Notes: generated from the letters alone by a model not told the origin. Positions 45,002 through 53,542 are shown, numbered from the stretch's first letter. The stretch is DNA of 53,659 nt from an uncultured Clostridia bacterium (GCA_947626025.1 CANQQQ010000006.1:1-53659); one strand, 5' to 3'. Program-made: numbers and translations.

Positions 45002-45301
45002 TCATATAAAGTATTGGTCTCTCTCTTCTTCGGCTAACTCCCAACCAGCTTTGGTTAAAAAATATCTGGTTGTAGTATTTTCTGTAAAAAGGTATTTTAT
45101 TCCAACTGCTAATACTCTTCCATCGTTTCCTTTTGGAAGAAATGGTCTTAATGTTTCCTTTTTACTATCATGTGGAAACCTGTAAGCCTGTAAATCCTTA
45201 AGCATTCTTTCAGGAGAATACTTTGATTGTTCAGGAAATTCCTCACTTTCTAAGTGTTGCCGAATTACTTCCCAAAAAATTTTTTCATCTGCTGGCGTCA
45301 T
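45002..45301 (-). CDS. Small orphan protein, unknown function
   Basis: A 99-residue soluble protein that I cannot assign. It is charged and probably alpha/beta: ADEKIFWEVIRQHLESEEF at the start, PERMLKDLQAYRFPHD in the middle, and RYFLTKAGWELAEEERDQ near the end. The last part resembles a winged-helix or recognition-helix end, but this is weak. It has AAGGAGG before the ATG, a TTTACA-17-TATAAT promoter and a GC-clamp terminator, so it is its own transcription unit. Hand-counted GC is about 35%, somewhat above the neighbours. Confidence 0.75.
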   Translation of the reverse strand: MTPADEKIFWEVIRQHLESEEFPEQSKYSPERMLKDLQAYRFPHDSKKETLRPFLPKGNDGRVLAVGIKYLFTENTTTRYFLTKAGWELAEEERDQYFI

Positions 45302-45352
45302 ACTTTTTTCCTCCTTACTCTAACTTTTTCAAAGTGTACTGCAACTGGGAGT

Positions 45353-45381
45353 ATTATATCATATTTTACATAATTTGTAAA
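45353..45381 (-). promoter_or_regulatory. Sigma-A promoter for the 99-residue orphan
   Basis: Minus-strand TTTACA (45381-45376), 17-base spacer, TATAAT (45358-45353), about 50 bases before the start. Confidence 0.8.
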
Positions 45382-45412
45382 GTGCGTAAAGTCTTATTCG
45401 ACGAGATTTTAT

Positions 45413-47335
45413 CTACATTTTTATGACTAATCTATTAAATTTTGACATTATATAATTTTCTAGTTTTTTCATAAACTCCTGTGCATCTATTTCTTTTTTT
45501 GCTACCATATCTAATCCTTTCTCCCAACTCGCAGTTAGCTTTGGATTCAATATGTCTGGCATAGAATTATTCACAACATCATATATTGCCTCACCCTTTG
45601 TTGTAGGTGTAATTATTTGTGTCTTGTTATTAATAGAAATGTATCCTATCTTTTCTAATTTTTTAATAATCTCTGCTCTAGTTGCACTAGTACCTATACC
45701 TGCGCCTTTTATCTGTTCACGCAACTCTTCTTCTTCGATTAACTTTCCTGCATTTTCCATAGCCAAAATTATAGATCCAGAATTATATCTTGTTGGTGGA
45801 TTTGTTTGTGCTTCCTTTGTATCATAATTTAATACTTCAATTTTTTTACCTTTTTTCAAGGTATTTAATATTTCCAGATTTCCTTTACTATCACTTTCCT
45901 CATCATCTGTTATTTCTTTATTCTTTAATACTTCTAAATATCCAATATTCGTACATACCTTTCCTGAAGTAGTAAATTGTTCGTTTTCTACATTTATACT
46001 TACAGATATCTTGTTAAACTCTGCTGGTGGATAAAATATAGCTAAAAATCTTTTTACTATTAATTTATAAACTCTTTTTTGAAGTTCTGGTAACCCATCA
46101 TAATTTTCATATCCTTGCCCTGTTGGAGTTAAAGCATAATGGTCAGTTATTTTGCTGTCATTTACATACTTTGTTTTTATTAAATCAGTAGAATATTTTT
46201 CCTCTACCATTTTCCTAATATAGCTTTGAACTTCTTCATCTTTATATCCTCTTGCTATTCCATTTAAGTTATTTTTTATAACTTTTGCAACAGCAGAAGA
46301 TAATACCCTAGCATCTGTTCTTGGATATGTAACTAGCTTCTTTTCATATAAATTTTGTATAATTTCAAGTGTTTCATCTGGTTTTATCTTAAATTTCTTT
46401 GTACACTCATTTTGAATTTCTGCAAGATTAAATAATAATGGTGCATTCTCTTTAGTCTTAGATTTTTTAATCTCTGTTATAATTGCCTCTTTATTTTTTA
46501 ATGAAATTATAAAATCTCTTGCATCTTTTTCTTGCTTAAATCCATTCTCATTATATAGTTTTGGAGAGTTAAATACCTTTGAATTTTCTGTGACTTTCCA
46601 CTCAGCAGAAAAAGCAGTTTCTTCAGTATTTCCAAACTTTCCAACTATCTTATAATATGGTACCTTAACAAAGTTTCTAATCTCCCTTTCGCGAGAAACA
46701 ACCATTCCTAGAACACAAGTCATTACGCGTCCTACTGAAATAGATACTTTATCTTCTTTTAATTCTTTTGCTAGTCTTCTTCCATATATTATTGAGAGAA
46801 GTCTTGAAAAGTTTATTCCTATTAAATAATCTTCTTTTGCTCTTAAGTATGCTGCATCAGATAAACTATCATATTCACTTAAATCCTTAGCTTCTCTTAT
46901 TCCCCTTTTTATTTCTTCTTCTGTCTGCGAATCTATCCATACTCTTTTTCTATTAGGTAATTTTACTCCAATCTCTTGTTCAACGAGCCTATATATATAT
47001 TCTCCTTCACGTCCTGAGTCGGTAGATACATATACGGAATCTACATCTTCTCTTGATAATAATCCTTTAATAATATTAAATTGTTTTTGAACACTTTCTA
47101 TTACTTCATATTTAAACTCTTCTGGTATAAATGGTAGAGTGTCTAATCTCCAAAATTTTAGTTTTTCATCATATTTCTCTGGATAGGACATTGTAACTAA
47201 ATGTCCTACACACCAAGTTATGATCCATTCTCCTGATTCTAAATAACCATCTTTTCTTGTTCCATTAATATTTAATACTTTTGCAAATTCCATTGCTACA
47301 GAAGGTTTCTCAGTAATTAGTATTTTTTTTGACAT
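45413..47335 (-). CDS. topB: DNA topoisomerase III
   Basis: Type IA topoisomerase that relaxes or decatenates DNA through a 5'-phosphotyrosine. The N-terminal Toprim domain has LITEKPSVAMEFAKVL and VYVSTDSGREGEYIYRL; the active-site Tyr is in KLVTYPRTDARVLSSAV near 310. Later motifs include ALTPTGQGYENY, PPTRYNSGSIILAMENAG and GIGTSATRAEIIKKL. It is 640 residues, shorter than the ~720-residue Bacillus TopB, and ends without zinc-ribbon cysteines. SD GAGAGGA precedes the ATG. It follows a structured intergenic element at 47391-47466. Confidence 0.92.
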   Translation of the reverse strand: MSKKILITEKPSVAMEFAKVLNINGTRKDGYLESGEWIITWCVGHLVTMSYPEKYDEKLKFWRLDTLPFIPEEFKYEVIESVQKQFNIIKGLLSREDVDSVYVSTDSGREGEYIYRLVEQEIGVKLPNRKRVWIDSQTEEEIKRGIREAKDLSEYDSLSDAAYLRAKEDYLIGINFSRLLSIIYGRRLAKELKEDKVSISVGRVMTCVLGMVVSREREIRNFVKVPYYKIVGKFGNTEETAFSAEWKVTENSKVFNSPKLYNENGFKQEKDARDFIISLKNKEAIITEIKKSKTKENAPLLFNLAEIQNECTKKFKIKPDETLEIIQNLYEKKLVTYPRTDARVLSSAVAKVIKNNLNGIARGYKDEEVQSYIRKMVEEKYSTDLIKTKYVNDSKITDHYALTPTGQGYENYDGLPELQKRVYKLIVKRFLAIFYPPAEFNKISVSINVENEQFTTSGKVCTNIGYLEVLKNKEITDDEESDSKGNLEILNTLKKGKKIEVLNYDTKEAQTNPPTRYNSGSIILAMENAGKLIEEEELREQIKGAGIGTSATRAEIIKKLEKIGYISINNKTQIITPTTKGEAIYDVVNNSMPDILNPKLTASWEKGLDMVAKKEIDAQEFMKKLENYIMSKFNRLVIKM

Positions 47336-47390
47336 ACTTTGTTTTTCCTCTCTTTGCTTTAATTGTTCATATTATTTATTTTAACATACA

Positions 47391-47421
47391 GAACAAAGCG
47401 GTCTTTGATCGCTCTTTGTTC
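47391..47421. repeat. Hairpin B of the paired structured intergenic element
   Basis: GAACAAAG-CG pairs with CG-CTTTGTTC around a 9-base loop, with a two-base bulge. Its sequence differs from hairpin A (44845-44876), but it occupies the same position next to the shared core. It lies 56 bases upstream of topB. Confidence 0.65.
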
Positions 47422-47466
47422 TCGTCGATTTAAGTCTGCAAATAAAAACACTCAAATCACATAGTC
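47419..47466. repeat. Core of intergenic repeat, copy B
   Basis: Aligns without gaps to 44873-44920, with CGATTT.A and TGCAAATAAAA blocks conserved. It lies between the ABC-transporter gene and topB. Confidence 0.65.
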
Positions 47467-47479
47467 AATAAAAATTGAA

Positions 47480-47494
47480 CGGACGCAATGTCCG
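47480..47494 (-). terminator. Terminator of the ABC-transporter gene
   Basis: Stem CGGAC / GTCCG with a 5-base loop, followed on the minus strand by TTCAATTTTTATT, 17 bases past the stop at 47511. Confidence 0.6.
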
Positions 47495-47510
47495 CCCAAC
47501 TACATAAGAT

Positions 47511-50078
47511 TTATTCAGTTCGTAAAGCTTCTACAGGATCCTTCTTTGCTGCAAATTTTGAAGGTATTAGCCCTGCTATTACAGTTAATAGCATACTAAT
47601 TACTACTAAGACAATAGCACCTATTATAGGTAATGATGCAACTCCTGATATTCCAGCAACTGCTTTTATTATTATATTTATAGGTATACATAGTAATACT
47701 GTTATTCCTATTCCTAATAAACCTGCAACTAATCCAACTATAAATGTTTCTGCGTTGAATACTCTTGATATATCCTTCTTTGAAGCACCAATAGCTCTTA
47801 AAATTCCAATCTCTTTTGTTCTTTCAAGAACTGAAATATATGTTATTATTCCAATCATAATTGAAGATACAATTAATGATATTGATACAAATGCTATTAA
47901 CACATAGCTTATTACATTTATAATAGTTGACACAGAATTCATCATGATACCAACTATATCTGTGTATGTTATAACATTCTCCTCTTTTCCTTCATCTCTT
48001 TGCTTTTGATTATATTCTTCAATTGCATCTGCTATTATATCTTTTGATTCAAAATCTTTTGGATAAATATTAATTGCCATAGGAATATTTAAATCAACAG
48101 AACCTAATGTTATCAAATTATCCTCATAGGTTACACCAGCATTAGCAGCATAATTTTGCATCAATGTTGCAAGTTCTTCTCTTGATAACTTTGCTAAATA
48201 TGCTTTTTGTTCAGCACTCAAAGTTGAATAATCAAACGTAGTTGCTGATGAATTTTCTTGAAATTCCATTCCAGTAAATATATTTATTTTTTCATTTTCT
48301 CTTTGCTCTTTTACTATTTCCGTTTCATTTATTTCATTTGCTAAATGTATTATCAAATCATTTCTATATGCTACAATTCCTGAAATATCTTCATTTGTTA
48401 CACTTTCTTCATTTCTTCTTATAATACCAACTATCTTTAAGTCTTCAGCATTTGCTATTTTCTCTTTCATGTAATCGTCGTCACCAGATTTATCAATCCA
48501 TATATCATTTTCTTTATCATAATAGTCTGTATTAAGTAAAAGCTTAAACTTTATTTTTAGAATTTCATCAAAACTGTATTTTGATATTTCATTTTCCTCA
48601 ACAGTTTCTCCATTCATTATCTTTTTCATCTTGTCTTCTAATTCATTTTGATCTAGTAATCCTAGTGAATATAACGTGTAATCACTTATTTTGTTATTCT
48701 CTCCAACGATTAAAGCAACTTCGTTATATGTTGTTGGCCAATTTCCCGCTAATAAATCATATTGTGTTTCTATTAGCTCCTGATTATCTAGCATCTCACT
48801 CCATACATCTGTACTTGAATACATAGACATCATAGACATTTCGCTATCACTTGCCATTCCTAACTTTTGCATTACTGTACTAGGATTTACTTGAACAATT
48901 CCATCGCTTGTATCTTCTTTATATACATTCAGTTGTAAATTATATTTATACTGTATAGCACTTGAATTCTCTTTTATTTTTGTATCTACATTATCAAGAT
49001 AATTTTTTAATGGTTCTAAATTATTATTTTGTACTTCTGAAGAAACAGTACTCATCATATCTGTCATAATATTTCTAGAATATATCGTGTTCTCATCATA
49101 TTCTATGTCTTCACTATCATTAATGCCCATCATGCTTTCCATCATGCTGGCAACATCTATAGTTGCTTCTTGTATTGTTATTGGATATGAAGATAAAGTA
49201 TCTTCTTGAACTTTAGTTATATAATTCTGTACACCATTTGAAAGTGATAATATTAATGCAATTCCTATTATTCCTATACTTCCTGCAAAAGAAGTTAAAA
49301 GTGTCCTTCCTTTTTTAGTCATCAAATTATTTAGACTTAATGATAATGCCGTTAGAAAACTCATAGAAGTTTTTCCGTCTTTTGCTACTACATTTTCCTC
49401 ATCTTTTCCATCATAAGGATTTGAATCGTCTGTTACTAACCCATCTAATACTTTTATTATTCTAGAAGAATATTTTTCAGCTAAATCAGGATTATGTGTA
49501 ACCATTACAATTAATTTGTCTTTAGATATTTTCTTTAATATCTCCATAATTTGAACACTTGTCTTAGTATCTAATGCCCCTGTTGGTTCATCTGCCAAAA
49601 TAATATCTGGATCATTAACTAAAGCTCTAGCAATAGCAACCCTTTGCATTTGACCTCCTGATAATTCATTCGGTCTTTTATTTATTTGTTCTTTTAATCC
49701 AACATCCTCTAGTGCTTTTATCGCTCTTTTTCTTCTTTCACTCTTAGATACTCCTGATAGTGTAAGTGCAAGTTCTACATTTGATAATACACTTTGGTGA
49801 GGTATTAAATTATAACTTTGGAATACAAAACCTATTGAATAATTTCTATAGGCATCCCAATCTTTATCTTTGAATTCTTTTGTAGATTTACCATTTATTA
49901 TTAAATCACCGCTTGTATATCTATCTAGTCCTCCAATAATATTCAAAAGAGTGGTTTTTCCACAACCACTTTGACCTAAAATGGATACAAATTCCGATTT
50001 TCTAAATTTTATGTCTATTCCTTTTAATGCTTCTACTCCAGATGGATATAACTTAGTAATCTTTTTTAATTCTAGCAT
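47511..50078 (-). CDS. MacB-type ABC transporter, fused ATPase and FtsX permease
   Basis: An 855-residue protein combining an ATPase with a permease in one chain. ATPase: Walker A LGQSGCGKTTLLNIIGG, Q-loop FVFQSYNLIPHQSV, signature LSGGQMQRVAIARAL, Walker B IILADEPTGALD, near residues 1-225. One transmembrane helix follows (about 258-280), then a large extracytoplasmic domain (about 285-725) rich in Met, Ser and acidic residues. Three C-terminal helices with FtsX block GILRAIGASKKDISRVF complete it. It may export peptides, lipoproteins or antibiotics; the substrate is unknown. It has a textbook promoter and its own terminator; no partner gene is adjacent. Confidence 0.9.
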   Translation of the reverse strand: MLELKKITKLYPSGVEALKGIDIKFRKSEFVSILGQSGCGKTTLLNIIGGLDRYTSGDLIINGKSTKEFKDKDWDAYRNYSIGFVFQSYNLIPHQSVLSNVELALTLSGVSKSERRKRAIKALEDVGLKEQINKRPNELSGGQMQRVAIARALVNDPDIILADEPTGALDTKTSVQIMEILKKISKDKLIVMVTHNPDLAEKYSSRIIKVLDGLVTDDSNPYDGKDEENVVAKDGKTSMSFLTALSLSLNNLMTKKGRTLLTSFAGSIGIIGIALILSLSNGVQNYITKVQEDTLSSYPITIQEATIDVASMMESMMGINDSEDIEYDENTIYSRNIMTDMMSTVSSEVQNNNLEPLKNYLDNVDTKIKENSSAIQYKYNLQLNVYKEDTSDGIVQVNPSTVMQKLGMASDSEMSMMSMYSSTDVWSEMLDNQELIETQYDLLAGNWPTTYNEVALIVGENNKISDYTLYSLGLLDQNELEDKMKKIMNGETVEENEISKYSFDEILKIKFKLLLNTDYYDKENDIWIDKSGDDDYMKEKIANAEDLKIVGIIRRNEESVTNEDISGIVAYRNDLIIHLANEINETEIVKEQRENEKINIFTGMEFQENSSATTFDYSTLSAEQKAYLAKLSREELATLMQNYAANAGVTYEDNLITLGSVDLNIPMAINIYPKDFESKDIIADAIEEYNQKQRDEGKEENVITYTDIVGIMMNSVSTIINVISYVLIAFVSISLIVSSIMIGIITYISVLERTKEIGILRAIGASKKDISRVFNAETFIVGLVAGLLGIGITVLLCIPINIIIKAVAGISGVASLPIIGAIVLVVISMLLTVIAGLIPSKFAAKKDPVEALRTE

Positions 50079-50133
50079 TTGTATAAATTCCTTCTTTCTA
50101 TTTTTATTATTTTCCCCTTATTACACGCTCAAC

Positions 50134-50162
50134 ATTATATTCTAGTATATAGCTTTTGTCAA
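50134..50162 (-). promoter_or_regulatory. Sigma-A promoter for the ABC transporter
   Basis: Minus-strand TTGACA (50162-50157), 17-base spacer, TATAAT (50139-50134), a consensus match. Confidence 0.85.
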
Positions 50163-50258
50163 GCGAAAAAAATTATAGAAATGCTTATCCAATATGATCT
50201 TCTGTAAATTTTTTAACTACTCTGTAAGGCTAGATAACTCATATATAATACTTTATTT

Positions 50259-50305
50259 AAAAATAGAGAATTTTCATAAATCATTTTATGCATTCTCTAT
50301 TTTTT
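50259..50305. terminator. Terminator-like hairpin
   Basis: AAAAATAGAGAAT pairs with ATTCTCTATTTTT around a long loop, with T-rich and A-rich flanks on either side. It may back up the tRNA terminator and insulate the ABC-transporter promoter. The rest of 50163-50339 shows no gene. Confidence 0.6.
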
Positions 50306-50339
50306 ATTGATTTGAATATTAATTCACTATAAAACAAAT

Positions 50340-50370
50340 CCACCAATGAATACAATCGGTTCATTGATGG
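50340..50370 (-). terminator. Terminator of the tRNA transcript
   Basis: Imperfect 11-bp stem (CCATCAATGAA / TTCATTGGTGG on the minus strand) followed by ATTTGTTTT, just after the CAU tRNA. Confidence 0.75.
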
Positions 50371-50376
50371 CTTTTC

Positions 50377-50453
50377 TGGTGCTCCTTCAAGGGCTCGAAC
50401 CTTGGACCTACCGGTTATGAGCCGGTTGCTCTAACCAACTGAGCTAAAGGAGC
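50377..50453 (-). tRNA. tRNA with anticodon CAU (Met elongator or Ile2)
   Basis: 77 bases including an encoded CCA. Acceptor GCTCCTT pairs with AAGGAGC with discriminator A. D arm GCTC...GAGC, anticodon arm ACCGG-CTCATAA-CCGGT, variable AGGTC, T arm CAAGG-TTCGAGC-CCTTG. All stems pair. The CAU anticodon could be read as elongator Met, or as Ile2 if C34 is lysidine-modified by TilS; the sequence alone does not decide. It does not look like initiator tRNA. Confidence 0.95.
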
Positions 50454-50483
50454 ATATTTATAAAATTATGCCAGAAGAAAAAT

Positions 50484-50557
<74 letters not shown>

Positions 50558-50582
50558 ATATAACTTCTTCTGACAGTTATTA

Positions 50583-50611
50583 ATTATAAAAGGTAATTAG
50601 TGTTTTGTCAA
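50583..50611 (-). promoter_or_regulatory. Consensus sigma-A promoter of the tRNA pair
   Basis: Minus-strand TTGACA (50611-50606), 17-base spacer, TATAAT (50588-50583), with an A/T-rich UP-element-like tract upstream. This is typical of stable RNA genes. Confidence 0.9.
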
Positions 50612-50667
50612 TACTTTTTTTGTAATTTTTGTATTTTTTTGATATTTTAGAATATATCATATTCTAT

Positions 50668-50689
50668 GGGCACTAATCAAATAGTGCCC
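50668..50689. terminator. Hairpin after the 284-residue unknown gene
   Basis: Perfect 8-bp stem GGGCACTA / TAGTGCCC with a 6-base loop, three bases past the stop of the minus-strand gene. The T-run (TTTTATT) is on the plus side, so minus-strand termination may be incomplete and could feed the tRNA operon. Confidence 0.65.
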
Positions 50690-50691
50690 TT

Positions 50692-51546
50692 TTATTCTCC
50701 TCTTCCTTCAGGTAAAGCATTATCGCCAACTACTATCTTTATTCTAAATACTGATGCGATTGCTTTTCCTACTTTACTTTCTTTCAATTTTTGCCAGAAA
50801 GATTTTTTAACTTGAATTTGAGTTTCTTCTATATATTGTGAATCTTCTTCAGTTTGTACTCCCACTGTTTGAACATTTTCATTTGCCATAGCACCGTTTG
50901 CTACAACTTTCTCTGGTTCTGGTATTTCCTTTAATGCATCTGCAATTTCTAGTCCAATATAGCTTAACGCTTTTGATCTATCTTCAATCCTTTCCATATC
51001 TATTTCAATATGAAGATTTGATTCCAAATTATTTATTCTTGCTTTTACTAATCTAAGCGCTGCATTATACTCGTCTGATTCTTTATTTTTTGCTTTTCCT
51101 ATTATCTTTAATGCAGAAACAATATCTTCTCCAAATTGTGCTTCTGATTTTTTGATATAAGATTGCCAGTTATCTTTCTTCTCTTCTACGCAATTTAATA
51201 TTTCTTTTAAATTCATTGAAGCTGCAATGTTAGTTTCTCTTTGACGTATTAGTACTTCTATTTTTTTAGTGTTCTCTTCAAATTGATTTGTTGCATATTC
51301 AACTAACCCATAAGCAGCTTTATATACTGACTCTGGGAAAGTCTTTTTATTTGGATATTCAACTAAATACATTTTAATTGATTCAATTAAATCTTTAAAA
51401 TATGTGTCATCATCTAATTGTACAATTGTTTTCTTGCTGTTTGGATCAATTAACTTTTGTATTCTACCAATATTAGATAACATTTTTTCTTCAGTTATTA
51501 CCATTCTTACGTTTACTATGCCAGACTTTTTCTTATTCCAAAACAT
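50692..51546 (-). CDS. Helical protein of unknown function
   Basis: A 284-residue soluble, mostly helical protein that I do not recognise. It starts MFWNKKKSGIVNVRMVI and has several charged helices (FKDLIESIKMYLVEY, YKAAYGLVEYATNQFEEN, YNAALRLVKARINNLES). An acidic low-complexity linker lies near 225-245. A basic, amphipathic helix KKSFWQKLKESKVGKAI near the C-terminus could bind membrane. The ATG at 51546 is eight bases after AAGGAGG; an ATG at 51552 abuts the site, and longer frames are unlikely. It has its own TTGTAG-17-TATAAT promoter with phased repeats just upstream. Confidence 0.75.
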   Translation of the reverse strand: MFWNKKKSGIVNVRMVITEEKMLSNIGRIQKLIDPNSKKTIVQLDDDTYFKDLIESIKMYLVEYPNKKTFPESVYKAAYGLVEYATNQFEENTKKIEVLIRQRETNIAASMNLKEILNCVEEKKDNWQSYIKKSEAQFGEDIVSALKIIGKAKNKESDEYNAALRLVKARINNLESNLHIEIDMERIEDRSKALSYIGLEIADALKEIPEPEKVVANGAMANENVQTVGVQTEEDSQYIEETQIQVKKSFWQKLKESKVGKAIASVFRIKIVVGDNALPEGRGE

Positions 51547-51588
51547 TGTAAACATACCTCCTTTGTCTTTCTTCCGTAATCTATTTTG

Positions 51589-51617
51589 ATTATACATCAT
51601 TTTTTTTAATACTACAA
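51589..51617 (-). promoter_or_regulatory. Promoter for the 284-residue unknown gene
   Basis: Minus-strand TTGTAG (51617-51612), 17-base spacer, TATAAT (51594-51589), 43 bases before the ATG. Confidence 0.65.
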
Positions 51618-51633
51618 TAACAAAATTATTACT

Positions 51634-51673
51634 TTTTTGTAATATTTTCGTAATATTTTTGTAATATTTGTAT
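51634..51673. repeat. Helically phased 11-bp direct repeats
   Basis: GTAATATTTT-like units begin at 51639, 51650 and 51661, exactly 11 bases apart, with a degenerate fourth after 9 bases. They lie just upstream of the -35 of the 284-residue gene (on the minus strand, ATATTACNAAA units). Confidence 0.7.
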
Positions 51674-51699
51674 TCTTTTGTTTTTTCATGTCGATTTTA

Positions 51700-53427
51700 T
51701 TATTTTTTTACTAATACTTTTTTCATTTCTTCATGTCGCTTGACTTTAGCTGTAGTAGTCTTTATTAGTTCTTCTGTTGTTACTTCTATTTCACGTATGT
51801 ACTTATACGTCGGAACTGTTTTATTTATATCTTTTACCTTTGTAGTTAAAAAATCTTTTACTTCTTCCTCTTCCGTAATCTTATACATTTCTTCCATTAT
51901 TTCTGGATCATATACAATTTTTACACATACTTTTGGATTTTTTTCATCTCCATTTTCTGGTTTTCCAAAAACAAAAGACTCTTTAACTCCTTCTATTCTA
52001 TTTACTAAGCTTTCAAGCTCTTCTGGGAAAACATTTTTCCCGTTTTTTAGAACTATTACACTCTTTTTCCTTCCTACAATAAATATAAATCCATCCTTAT
52101 CAATCCTTGCCAAATCACCTGTATGGAACCAGCCATCTTTTAATGCCTTTTTGGTTTCCTCTTCATTCTCATAATATCCAAGCATTACATTTGGACCTTT
52201 TACTAATAACTCTCCAATTCCGTTTTCATCAGGTTTTGATATTTTTACTTCTTCGCTTGGAAATACCTTTCCAATAGATCCTAACCTATAATCAAAGTCT
52301 GAACCTGCTGCAACAACTGGTGATGTTTCTGTTAATCCATATCCTTGTGCAATCCTTATTCCTAATTGATTATATCCTTTTTCGATTTCTGGATCCATTG
52401 CTGCTGCACCGCTTATGAATAATCTTACACATCCACCTAATTTATCATGTATTTCTTTGAAAATCTTTTTTCTCATATCAATATGAAGTTTTAATAGTCC
52501 ATCACTTATCTTTATTCCTTTGTTAACTATTTCTAGCTTTCCTTGTTTTTCTATAGCTTTCATCAATCTTTTATACATACTTTCATATAGTATAGGAACT
52601 GAAACCATTACACTTATGTGGTATTCTTGTAAATTTTCTTGAATGTGTTTTATTCCTTCACAATAAGCTACACATGCTCCTTTATATAATGGGTATAGAA
52701 AACCTGTTGTACATTCAAATACATGATGCAATGGTAAAAATGATAACATTACATCTTTTTCATGAACTTCTAATACTGATGCAATATCCATTAAATTTGA
52801 ACATATATTTTTATGAGATAGCATAACCGCTTTTGACATAGCAGTTGTTCCAGAAGTAAACAACATTATACTCATGGAATCTGCATCAATTTTAGCATCA
52901 ACAAAATCTTTCATTCCCTCTTCTAGTAATCTCTTTCCTTTTTCCAATAATACTTTTATAGAATAAATTCCATCAGTATGTTCTTCTAAATCCATTGAAA
53001 TAAGATGTTTTAATTTTCCTATTCCTTTTTCCTTAATTTTCTTTAATACTTCTGTATATTTATTTGAAAAAACTATTGCTTCTACATTTGAACGAGCTAT
53101 TAAACTTTCTATTTCATTGTCTGGTAATGCTTTATCAAGTGGAACTATTATTCCTGTACCACATGCAACTGCTAAATAAGATAATCCCCATTCATATCTG
53201 TTTTCACTTATTACAGCTATTCTCTTTCCCTTTAAACCCATCTTTATAAAAGCTGTACCTAGATAGTTTATATCATTTCTTACTTCTTTATGCGTAATTA
53301 TTTTATATTCATTAGGATTTTCTGTCTTTAGCTTATATGCTGGTCTATCTCCATATAATTTTCCTGATTTATTTAGCATATCTTTTAAATCTGTTATCTC
53401 AACTATTTTATGCACTTTTCTCTTCAT
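51700..53427 (-). CDS. AMP-forming long-chain acyl-CoA synthetase-like ligase
   Basis: A 575-residue ANL-superfamily adenylating enzyme. AMP-binding P-loop MLFTSGTTAMSKAVMLSHKN near 190, LPLHHVFECTTGFLYPLYKG, the A5 motif QGYGLTETSPVV near 335, A7 GWFHTGDLARIDKDGFIFI near 420, and A8/A10 region GRKKSVIVLKNGKNVFPEEL are all intact. Together these predict activation of a fatty or aryl acid as acyl-AMP then acyl-CoA. The C-terminal lid extends further than usual (about 500-575). Substrate is not determined. AGGAAGGA precedes the ATG. It has a TTGAAT-17-TATAAT promoter. Confidence 0.88.
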   Translation of the reverse strand: MKRKVHKIVEITDLKDMLNKSGKLYGDRPAYKLKTENPNEYKIITHKEVRNDINYLGTAFIKMGLKGKRIAVISENRYEWGLSYLAVACGTGIIVPLDKALPDNEIESLIARSNVEAIVFSNKYTEVLKKIKEKGIGKLKHLISMDLEEHTDGIYSIKVLLEKGKRLLEEGMKDFVDAKIDADSMSIMLFTSGTTAMSKAVMLSHKNICSNLMDIASVLEVHEKDVMLSFLPLHHVFECTTGFLYPLYKGACVAYCEGIKHIQENLQEYHISVMVSVPILYESMYKRLMKAIEKQGKLEIVNKGIKISDGLLKLHIDMRKKIFKEIHDKLGGCVRLFISGAAAMDPEIEKGYNQLGIRIAQGYGLTETSPVVAAGSDFDYRLGSIGKVFPSEEVKISKPDENGIGELLVKGPNVMLGYYENEEETKKALKDGWFHTGDLARIDKDGFIFIVGRKKSVIVLKNGKNVFPEELESLVNRIEGVKESFVFGKPENGDEKNPKVCVKIVYDPEIMEEMYKITEEEEVKDFLTTKVKDINKTVPTYKYIREIEVTTEELIKTTTAKVKRHEEMKKVLVKK

Positions 53428-53513
53428 TTTACCACATATCCTTCCTACTTAATAAAGAAAATTGCACTTAGAAAATACTTCCTATTTCTTCTATTTTCTA
53501 AAAATTCTTTTTT

Positions 53514-53542
53514 ATTATACAATTATACAAAAAAATATTCAA
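53514..53542 (-). promoter_or_regulatory. Promoter for the acyl-CoA synthetase gene
   Basis: Minus-strand TTGAAT (53542-53537), 17-base spacer, TATAAT (53519-53514). Confidence 0.7.
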
